Positions 25,705-32,474 of a DNA stretch of 32,474 bases are shown one piece after another. The position numbers and the translations under genes are program-made. The stretch is from an uncultured Clostridium sp. (lineage in GTDB: Bacteria > Bacillota > Clostridia > TANB77 > CAG-508): the NCBI GenBank assembly GCA_900555835.1, contig USMK01000016.1, positions 1 through 32,474 on the forward strand. The letters run 5' to 3'. How positions within the stretch are numbered: the first letter of the stretch is position 1; each line of letters opens with the position of its first letter. The notes beneath the pieces were generated by a model that searched no databases, was not told where the DNA came from, and worked only from the letters and a program-made list of their open reading frames with translations.

Positions 25705-28482
25705 CTATTTCAAGTTTTCACTACATCTATGGCATATTGTTGGATTTTCTTCATCTTGTCCTACTGTTTCTGAGTACATCCAACATCTTTCGCATTTTGC
25801 TCCTGGTGCTACTGATATTTCTATTGCTACTCCATATGTGCTGTTTTCGTCTTTTTTGCTATCTTTTACTATTTCTAATGCTGATACAATAAATACTTGC
25901 ATTAGTGTTTCTTCTATTGATTTTAAGAAATCATATTTTTCCCCATCTGCATATATTCTTACTTTTGCATTTAGAGAATGTCCTATTGTTTTGTCCGCTC
26001 TTGCTAATTCTAGCTTTTTAGCAACTTCTTCTTTTAATGCTATTATTTTATCCCATTTTTCTTCTAACTCTTTGTTGTCATATTCTGGGTTTTCTTTTGG
26101 CCAAGATGTTAACATTACGCTTTCTACATTTTCACCATCTCTATGTGGCATAAAACTCCAGATTTCCTCTGCTGTAAATGATGCCATTGGTGCTAAGATT
26201 CTTACTAATACATCTAATATCTCATACATAGCAGTTTGAGCAGCTCTTCTTTGTACTGAATCCACTTTATATGTATATAATCTATCTTTTATTATATCTA
26301 GATAGAAGTTACTCATATCTACAACGCAGAATTGATTTATAGCTTGATATGCTTTGTTAAATTCATATTTATCAAATGCTTTTGTGCATTCTTTTACCAA
26401 TTTATTTAATCTAGATAATGCCCATTTATCTATTTCCTCTAATTCATTGTAGCTAACAGGTTTGTTCACATCAAAATCGCTTGTGTTTCCTAGAATATAT
26501 CTTGCTGTATTTCTTATTTTTCTATATACTTCACTAACTTGTTTTAATATTCCTTTTGAAACACTAACATCTGATTGATAATCTGATGATAATACCCATA
26601 ATCTTAAAATATCTGCACCAGATTCTTTTATTACATCCGAAGGGTCAATTCCATTTCCTAATGATTTAGACATTTTTCTTCCTTGTTCGTCTACTGTATA
26701 GCCATGTGTTACAACTTCTTGATATGGAGCTTTTCCTCTTGTTGCAACAGATGTTAGAAGTGAAGATTGGAACCATCCTCTGTATTGGTCGCTTCCTTCT
26801 AAGTACATTACGTGGTCAGTAGGAATTCCTCTTTCTTCTAATACAGATGCGTGTGTTGAACCAGAATCAAACCAAACATCCATTATATCTGTTTCTTTCT
26901 TGAATTTTGTGCATCCGCATTCGCATTTTGCACCTTCTGGTAGCAATTCTTCTGCTGTTAAATCAAACCAAGCATTTGTACCTTTTTCTCTTACTATATC
27001 TTGAACTTTTTTCAAGCTTTCTGGTGTTACATATTCTTTTTCACATTCTTCGCAATAGAATATTGGAATTGGAACACCCCATGTACGTTGTCTAGAAATA
27101 CACCAATCATTTCTTTCTTCAACCATTTTTGTAATTCTTTCTTCTCCCCAAGCTGGATACCATTTAACTGTTTTTATAGCATCTAATGTTTCTTTTCTAA
27201 ATCCATCAACAGAAGCAAACCATTGATTTGTTGCTCTAAATACGATTGGATTTTTACATCTCCAACAATGTGGATATTGGTGAACTATTGGTTGTTTCTT
27301 TAATAAATATCCATTTTCGTCTAACCAATTTATTATAGCATCATTTGATTTTTCATAATACATTCCAGCAAATGGGCCAGCTTCTTCTGTTTGATATCCT
27401 TTTCCATTTACACAAACTACTATGTCTAGATTATTTTTCAAACTACATAGGTAGTCTTCCTTACCATAACCAGGAGCTGTATGAACTGCACCAGTACCAG
27501 CATCTAGCTCTACTAATATTGTGTCATCACTACCAAGTACAACTCTTGAATCTCTTTCTATAAATGGATGTTTACAAATTACGTTTTCTAGGTCTTCTCC
27601 CTTGAATTTCTTAACTGTTGTGTAATTTTCTATTTCAGCAAGTTTCATTACTGTTTCAACAAGCTCTGTTGCTAATATTAGCTTTTCTTTTCCTATATCT
27701 ACTAAGCTGTATTCGTAGTCCCCTCCTATTGTTATAGCTACGTTTCCAGGCAAAGTCCAAGGCGTAGTTGTCCATATTACAACAAAAGTATTTTCTACAT
27801 CAAATAGACCTTTTGAATCTTTAACTGGGAATTTTACATATATTGATGTTGTTTTGTGGTCTTTATATTCGATTTCAGCTTCCGCAAGTGCAGTTTCGCA
27901 GTCTGTACACCAGTAAACTGGCTTTAATCCCTTGTAGATATATCCTTTTTTGTACATATCTGCAAAAACTTCAATTTGTTTTGCTTCCATTTCTGGTTGA
28001 TATGTTATATATGGATGCTCCCAATCTCCCAAAACGCCAAGTCTTTTGAAACCTTCTGTTTGTACTTTTATATATTTTTCGTTAAATTCTTTACAAATAT
28101 CTCTAAATTTAGAAATAGGCATCTCATCTCTGTTTATTCCTAGTTTTTCAATAGCCTTTTTTTCAGTTGGCATACCATGTGTATCAAATCCAGGTATAAA
28201 TGGAGTATAAAAACCTTGTAAATTTTTATAACGAACAATTGCATCTTTTAAAACCTTATTTAAAGCATGTCCTATATGGATTTCACCATTAGCATATGGA
28301 GGTCCATCATGTAATACAAAAGGTTCATGTCCTTCGTTTTTCTTTAAACATTTTTCATATAAGTCATTGTCAAAAACTCTTTCTTTTATTTTAGGTTCGT
28401 TCTCAGGCAAACTTGCTCTCATTGGAAAATCAGTTTTAGGTAAATTTAAAGTTTTTCCATAATCTTTCTTTTCTTCGCTCAT
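25705..28482 (-). CDS. ileS: Isoleucyl-tRNA synthetase
   Basis: Class I synthetase charging tRNA-Ile, with editing of Val. It has 925 residues from the chosen start MSEEKKDYG (28482), preferred over the 14-residue longer form because GAGAGG lies just upstream. Visible: HIGH-type motif (GEIHIGHALNK), the CP1 editing domain (TTTPWTLPGN, then GTGAVHTAPGYG), KMSKS (GRKMSKSLGN), the anticodon-binding domain, and a C-terminal zinc ribbon (CERCWMYS then CHRC). The last feature marks the bacterial IleS type. It is controlled by an upstream T-box with an Ile specifier. Confidence 0.97.
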   Translation of the reverse strand: MSEEKKDYGKTLNLPKTDFPMRASLPENEPKIKERVFDNDLYEKCLKKNEGHEPFVLHDGPPYANGEIHIGHALNKVLKDAIVRYKNLQGFYTPFIPGFDTHGMPTEKKAIEKLGINRDEMPISKFRDICKEFNEKYIKVQTEGFKRLGVLGDWEHPYITYQPEMEAKQIEVFADMYKKGYIYKGLKPVYWCTDCETALAEAEIEYKDHKTTSIYVKFPVKDSKGLFDVENTFVVIWTTTPWTLPGNVAITIGGDYEYSLVDIGKEKLILATELVETVMKLAEIENYTTVKKFKGEDLENVICKHPFIERDSRVVLGSDDTILVELDAGTGAVHTAPGYGKEDYLCSLKNNLDIVVCVNGKGYQTEEAGPFAGMYYEKSNDAIINWLDENGYLLKKQPIVHQYPHCWRCKNPIVFRATNQWFASVDGFRKETLDAIKTVKWYPAWGEERITKMVEERNDWCISRQRTWGVPIPIFYCEECEKEYVTPESLKKVQDIVREKGTNAWFDLTAEELLPEGAKCECGCTKFKKETDIMDVWFDSGSTHASVLEERGIPTDHVMYLEGSDQYRGWFQSSLLTSVATRGKAPYQEVVTHGYTVDEQGRKMSKSLGNGIDPSDVIKESGADILRLWVLSSDYQSDVSVSKGILKQVSEVYRKIRNTARYILGNTSDFDVNKPVSYNELEEIDKWALSRLNKLVKECTKAFDKYEFNKAYQAINQFCVVDMSNFYLDIIKDRLYTYKVDSVQRRAAQTAMYEILDVLVRILAPMASFTAEEIWSFMPHRDGENVESVMLTSWPKENPEYDNKELEEKWDKIIALKEEVAKKLELARADKTIGHSLNAKVRIYADGEKYDFLKSIEETLMQVFIVSALEIVKDSKKDENSTYGVAIEISVAPGAKCERCWMYSETVGQDEENPTICHRCSENLK

Positions 28483-28511
28483 TTTTCCTCTCTCCTTCTT
28501 TATTTTAAAAA

Positions 28512-28768
28512 TCCAAAAAGCCATTTCATCCTTAAATATAGGACGAAATGGCTTAATTTCCGCGGTACCACCTATTTTAAAAGCTATGCAAAATATTCTA
28601 GCTTTTCTCTCAATTATCTTTAACGCAGATATACGACTTATTTTACTTTAATGAAATTTCAAACAAGCAACTCCAAGGTGATAACACGCGATTATTATCT
28701 TACCAAAATTTCAGCAACCATTTGGCTCTCTACAAGTTTTACTCGAATGTCGTGTCCTTATCTAAGTT
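28512..28768 (-). promoter_or_regulatory. T-box leader of ileS (specifier ATC, Ile)
   Basis: On the minus strand: Stem I with AGAGAGCCAAATGGTTGCTG, specifier ATC (28690-28692), T-box AGGTGGTACCGCGG (28560-28573), and terminator arms 28518-28531 and 28541-28554 followed by T's. The specifier fits the gene. Confidence 0.92.
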
Positions 28769-28787
28769 TTTTTAATCTATGCAATAT

Positions 28788-28816
28788 ATTATATAACTTT
28801 TATTTTAACTTTTCAA
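28788..28816 (-). promoter_or_regulatory. ileS promoter
   Basis: TTGAAA (28811-28816), 17 nt, TATAAT (28788-28793) on the minus strand, upstream of the T-box. Confidence 0.75.
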
Positions 28817-28894
28817 GAGTTTTAAAAAATATTTTTACCAAAATTTTTGCGGAAAAATTGCCATTTCTAATGTATTTAGTAATCTGATTATCTA

Positions 28895-29810
28895 TCAAAC
28901 AATCAGTCTTTTTACTTCACTCAAACTAAGCCCTGTGCATTTCTGAACAATACCTATTTCAATATTATTTTTCAACATCTGCTTTGCAGTTTCAATTATT
29001 CCGTGCTTTTCTTCCACGTTTTTCTCCGCGTTTCTCGCCTCGTTTCTCACCTCTCGCCTCTCCTCTGGCTTCACCAATCGTAATTCCACGAGCTTCGCCT
29101 TTTCTCATGCCACAACTAAATGCTGCTTTTTCGTCTCTAATTGCTCTGTTCCTTAATTCTTCTAGCCTTTGTGCTGCTTCATCTCCTTGTAGGTATTCGC
29201 ATTCCTCTTTTGCTCTTTTTACTTTTTCATTTTGATTTATTGCCATTTCTATCATTCCCTTCTTTTCATAATCTATTAGTGCTAGCCATTCTTCTAGCTT
29301 TGTTTCTAATTTATTTGTTACCATTTTTCTAAATTTTGGTAATTCAATAAAGTAATATTTTACACCTTTTATTATTTCGTATTTACAATATTTTTTATCA
29401 ACTGTCATTGTTTCTGTAAAATATTCTTCATTTCCATTTTTCAGTTCATAATCCAATATCCAAATAACAGCTATATCTTTTATGGTATCATATTTTTCCT
29501 TTGGTTTTATGGAATTCTTTATTAAATTACCAGCATAAAATACTGCTCTCTTTTCGGTATCTTCATAATTGGTATTTTGCATTTCTAGGTCCACAATCAA
29601 TTTGTTATTTATTGTCGCCACAATGTCCATTCGACCTAGCTTTTCATTGATATTGCTAATCTCTGTTTCCACTTCTTTCTGTACTTCTATTGTATCAATT
29701 TTAATTTCAAGGATACTTTCTAATAAATCAATTAACAAGTCTTTATTCCTTTTAGCAGAAAACAGATTTTTAAATATAATGTCACTTTTTAAAGTTTTTT
29801 CATTATTCAA
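28895..29810 (-). CDS. Rpn/PD-(D/E)XK transposase-like nuclease, read through one +1 shift at CGG
   Basis: Member of the Rpn/PDDEXK_2 family, DNA nucleases linked to recombination. Domain at about residues 8-190: DIIFKNLF, then GRMDIVATINN with D62 and DLEMQ with E76-x-Q78, the family's active site. A charged tail of RGE-type repeats follows (about 235-265, Arg written as CGA, CGC and CGT). The upstream frame ends three codons after CGG (codon 270); C-skipping continues into GIIETAKQMLKNNIEIGIVQ and CTGLSLSEVKRL, the helical tail ending typical of this family, for 304 residues in total. The start is TTG with AGGAGG 7 nt upstream. No terminal repeats are seen. Confidence 0.82.
29001..29003 (-). 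other. CGG +1 frameshift site in the Rpn-type gene
   Basis: GCA-CGG-AAT-AAT-TGA in the upstream frame. Skipping C gives GCA-GGA-ATA-ATT-GAA and 35 more residues that match the usual C-terminus of Rpn proteins. Confidence 0.8.
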
Positions 29811-29955
29811 TATATCTCCTCCTTGTAATTATACAATGTAATAATTATGATTTTCAATAGTTTTGCCAATACTCGTCTGACAGTATAAAATATGCTTGAT
29901 TTATTGCCATCAGCTCATTTTGATGGCACTATAAAAATACAATTATTACTTGTAA

Positions 29956-30072
29956 TTATTCAATTTTAAAATTTGATTTCTTTGGCTTGAAATAGCCTTC
30001 ACTTTTATTTATGTCATACCTAAGTTGAACTAGATTAATTTGAATTAATCTCTTATCTAAATTTTTATGCAT
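29956..30072 (-). CDS. Doubtful 38-residue ORF
   Basis: Encodes MHKNLDKRLIQINLVQLRYD and a basic tail ending KPKKSNFKIE. The composition is protein-like, but no ribosome site precedes the ATG and no family is recognised. It may be chance or a remnant. Confidence 0.2.
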   Translation of the reverse strand: MHKNLDKRLIQINLVQLRYDINKSEGYFKPKKSNFKIE

Positions 30073-30208
30073 AAAAACAATTTATATTATGATACTACAT
30101 ATTTGCATAATTGTAAATACTTTTCAGCAAATTTGCTTCCAAAAATTTCCGACATATTTCGACATTTCTGTACTGTACCTCTTAGTAAAACAACGCTCTC
30201 TCAGACAA

Positions 30209-30245
30209 AAAGAAACAACAAAGCATTATTTTTTGTTGTTTCTTT
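30209..30245 (-). terminator. Terminator of the large surface-protein gene
   Basis: 14-bp arms AAAGAAACAACAAA (30209-30222) and complement (30232-30245), with a T-run on the minus strand. It lies 47 nt below the shifted-frame stop codon (30292), which fits that stop better than the upstream-frame stop (30467). Confidence 0.8.
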
Positions 30246-30291
30246 ATTTATATATTGCTTTTCCTCTGTCCTTAGACTCATTTCATTTATC

Positions 30292-32362
30292 TTATAAATC
30301 AAATATCGATGCCTCTTGTTGATTGATTTCTTTGGAATAAGATAAATAAGCACTACAAGATCCCCCATTTGATATAAATAGATCAACATATACAGTGTAT
30401 GTTTTTCCCGGAGTAACTTCTATATATATCTCAGCTCTATCAGACAGTTCTCCATCTGCCGTTACACTAATCGCACCGCCAATCCTTATTAGTTGAACGG
30501 ACAGTTAGGGTTCCTCCATCGTCAATATCATCTGGATAATTCATATTAAGTTCTAAAGAAAGTTTTAATATTTTTACCCCATTTGGAACAACAAATGTAG
30601 TTCCTTCATCTTTCCCCGAAATATTGATTACAGTTTCCTCGGTAGGTACTCCATTTTCCACAACAATCGTCATAGTCGCACTTGCGATTGCCCCAGTTTC
30701 TTTGGTTGCAGTACATTTTATTATATGTGTTCCTACTTTTAAAGTATTAGTATTTGTTACTTGCGCATTGCTATTGCTTGTATCTATGTATATTGTACTT
30801 GATATTCCGTATGTTCCATTTGCTGTTATTGTAAAATAATTACTTAATTCGTTACTGTCTCCTTCGGTTATGGTTACACTACTTTGTTTTGCTGTTACTG
30901 TTGGATTTGTTTTGTCTATATTAGTTATGTTGGCTGTTGCTGTTTTTCCTTCTTGGCTTGTGGTGTCTATTAGTTTGGCTTTTACTATGCAATTACTACT
31001 TACTGTTATTGTCCCTGTATAATCACTCCAATTCGCTCCATTGTCTTTGCTTATTTTCTTTATTAATCCAGTTGTATCGCTTGGCCATGTTACTGTTACA
31101 GTTACATCTTTGTTGGTTGGTGTACTTGGTGTTGCACTTATTTGTATCTCTCCTAAGTTTGCTATATTTATTGTTGTTGCTATTATGCTTTCTGTTATTG
31201 TTTCATTTCCAGCTTTATCTATTGCTTTCATTTTTATAGTATATTCTGTTCCTTGAGTTAGTTCAGTATATGTGTAACTTGTTTGTGTTTTATCTTCGTT
31301 TGTTTGCCAACTTGTTCCGTTGTCTTTACTGAAATAGTATTCGGCTATTCCACTGCTTCCATATTTTTCTGTTGCTGGTTGGTCTGTTGTTTTTCCAGTT
31401 ATGGTTATGCTATTGCTTGTAGTTGTTGCAGTTGGAGTAAATATGTTTGGAGCTAATTTATCTATATTGGTTACATTTAATGTTGCGGTCTTTATTTCGG
31501 CTATGCTATTTCTTATTCTAGCTTTTATTACACAATTGTTGTTTAATGTTAATGTTGTTCTTACTCCACTTACGGTTGTGTATTTGTTTTCTCCATTTGA
31601 ACATATTTCTTTTATTGCATTTTCGCTTCCATTTGGCCATTCTATGGTTACGATTACACTTTTATTTGTTGCTTCGCTTGGGTTAGCACTTATTTGTATT
31701 GTTCCTTCTAGGATATTATCTATTGTTATAGTTTTGCTTTCGTTTTCTCCTTTATTGTTTGTTGCTGTAAATGTGTATTTTCCATTTTGAGTTACTTCAT
31801 ATGTCTCACTTACTTCCGTCTTTCCGGTATATGTTTTAATACTTCCATCTGGCATTGTTATACTTTTTATTCCAGCACTGGCCTTTGCGGTAACTGTTAT
31901 TGTTACTTTATCGGTTATTACGGTAGTACTTAACTCTGTAGTTAATTTTATTTTTCTAGTATCCAATTCGCCTTTTCCTTCATACTTTACGTCCCAATCT
32001 CCATTTGGCTTCTCGATTATTTCATATATATACCCATCTGGATTTGTTTTTACTTGTCCTGTTTCTTCATTGCTATTTCCTGCATCTATTATCCCTTTTT
32101 TCTCTAATGCTTCTATTATTTTATCAATTGTTATTTCTCTAACACTATTCTTCATTTTACTTATTATAACTAGCTCTATTTCTTCCTTCTTACTAGCAAT
32201 TTTGCTTTGCTCAACTACATTTGTAGCATTTTCAAATATATTACCACTATTTATGGCGCTTATTCCAACTCCAGCTAAAATCACCAATATGATAATAGTT
32301 ACAATTAGCGCTAATAATGTAATTCCATTTCTATTTTTTACTATGTTAAATTTTTTCCTCAT
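30292..32362 (-). CDS. Large prepilin-like surface protein with Ig-like repeats, one +1 shift at CGG
   Basis: A 689-residue secreted or surface protein after frame correction. The N-terminus is basic, then NRNG and a hydrophobic helix ITLLALIVTIIILVILAGVG, a prepilin-type signal without Glu+5. Then come a helical region (about 40-85) and a Thr-rich beta body. Two similar units of about 85 residues (starting TIQISANPSEATNKS and EIQISATPSTPTNKD, each ending NVTNIDK/NITNIDK) flank a fibronectin-like stretch with YYFSKDNGTSWQTNE. The upstream frame ends three codons after CGG codon 629; C-skipping adds 61 residues (GAISVTADGELSDRAEIYIE..., TPGKTYTVYVDL). The ATG at 32362 has GGGAGG upstream; an earlier ATG overlaps that site. 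Confidence 0.75.
30476..30478 (-). other. CGG +1 frameshift site in the large surface-protein gene
   Basis: TGG-CGG-TGC-GAT-TAG in the upstream frame. Skipping C gives TGG-GGT-GCG-ATT and an open frame to 30292, ending just before a terminator. Confidence 0.7.
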
Positions 32363-32431
32363 TCTTCTTCCTCCCCACATCTTTCATTTTCACTTTTCCT
32401 AACCCCAAAAATTTACCTTCCAACTTCCTAA

Positions 32432-32474
32432 GCTAAAAAGTAAAATATAAAATTTAAAAATCGAGTTTGACCTT
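32432..32474. repeat. Truncated second copy of the long-hairpin repeat
   Basis: From GCTAA onward it matches the element at 4296-4342, including AATATAAAATTTAAAAATCG and AGTT(t/c)GACCTT, and is cut by the window end. It has the same orientation and also lies upstream of a minus-strand gene. Confidence 0.65.

Larger units (their letters stand above)
29811..30291. other. Intergenic stretch between the Rpn-type gene and the large surface protein
   Basis: About 480 bp, A/T-rich. It holds a perfect 8-bp hairpin (TGCCATCA 29905-29912 / TGATGGCA 29921-29928) without a T-tail, a doubtful small frame (29956-30072), a paired TTCGACA/CCGACA motif (30150-30165; the reverse of TGTCGAA, the Spo0A core), and the terminator of the surface-protein gene. 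I see no clear promoter for the Rpn-type gene. Confidence 0.5.

Noticed and set aside
6361..30478. Random indel errors of sequencing or assembly
   Set aside because: Random indels would not all be a C placed at codon position 1 before a Gly codon. A motif-specific base-calling artefact cannot be fully excluded and is named as a refutation test.
1..32474. CRISPR array, rRNA, prophage genes or an insertion sequence with transposase
   Set aside because: None seen. The only tandem repeats are the RGE-coding units in the Rpn-type gene, and the Rpn-type gene lacks terminal repeats.

Overview
The window looks like the chromosome of a low-G+C, spore-forming member of the Clostridia. The evidence is the sporulation amidase SpoIIP, a spore photoproduct lyase-family protein, T-box leaders, strong AGGAGG ribosome sites with many TTG/GTG starts, near-exclusive AGA/AGG arginine codons, and prepilin-like surface proteins. 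It resembles uncultured gut Clostridia; I cannot place it more precisely.

Layout, almost entirely on the minus strand: a truncated prepilin-like gene (1-240); priA-def-fmt (539-4242); a long-hairpin repeat and a tRNA-Met/tRNA-Tyr operon (4264-4816); a PIN-domain orphan (4972-6087); spoIIP (6201-7301); one plus-strand membrane orphan (7440-7814); a housekeeping block pyrH-frr-uppS-cdsA-rseP-recJ-relA-MBL hydrolase-hisS (7838-17612); another orphan (17877-18338); thrS with a T-box; a CmpB-like membrane protein; a metal-efflux operon (ArsR/SmtB regulator and P-type ATPase); an Spl-family radical SAM gene; tRNA-Leu; a compact locus that looks like a type I toxin-antitoxin; ileS with a T-box; an Rpn-type nuclease; and a large prepilin-like surface protein.

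The main observation is a decoding anomaly. Five genes (spoIIP with three sites, rseP, cadA-like, rpn-like and the large surface protein) are broken into overlapping frames. At each of the seven breaks the upstream frame carries an in-frame CGG codon. Skipping exactly the C of CGGN, so that GGN is read as Gly, restores the family-typical protein. I found no in-frame CGG used as arginine in the other native-looking genes here, although CGT, CGC and CGA do serve as Arg. This suggests that CGG is an unassigned codon in this organism and acts as a +1 frameshift (C-skipping) signal.

Three single-gene cassettes with their own strong promoters and different codon use (PIN gene, plus-strand membrane gene, 17877-18338 gene) do contain CGG as a sense codon. 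They would be cut short by obligatory C-skipping. They are either recent arrivals or the key counter-evidence.

The second notable locus is at 25313-25662. Two convergent, near-duplicate promoters and leaders flank a shared bidirectional terminator and a 37-residue hydrophobic peptide gene.
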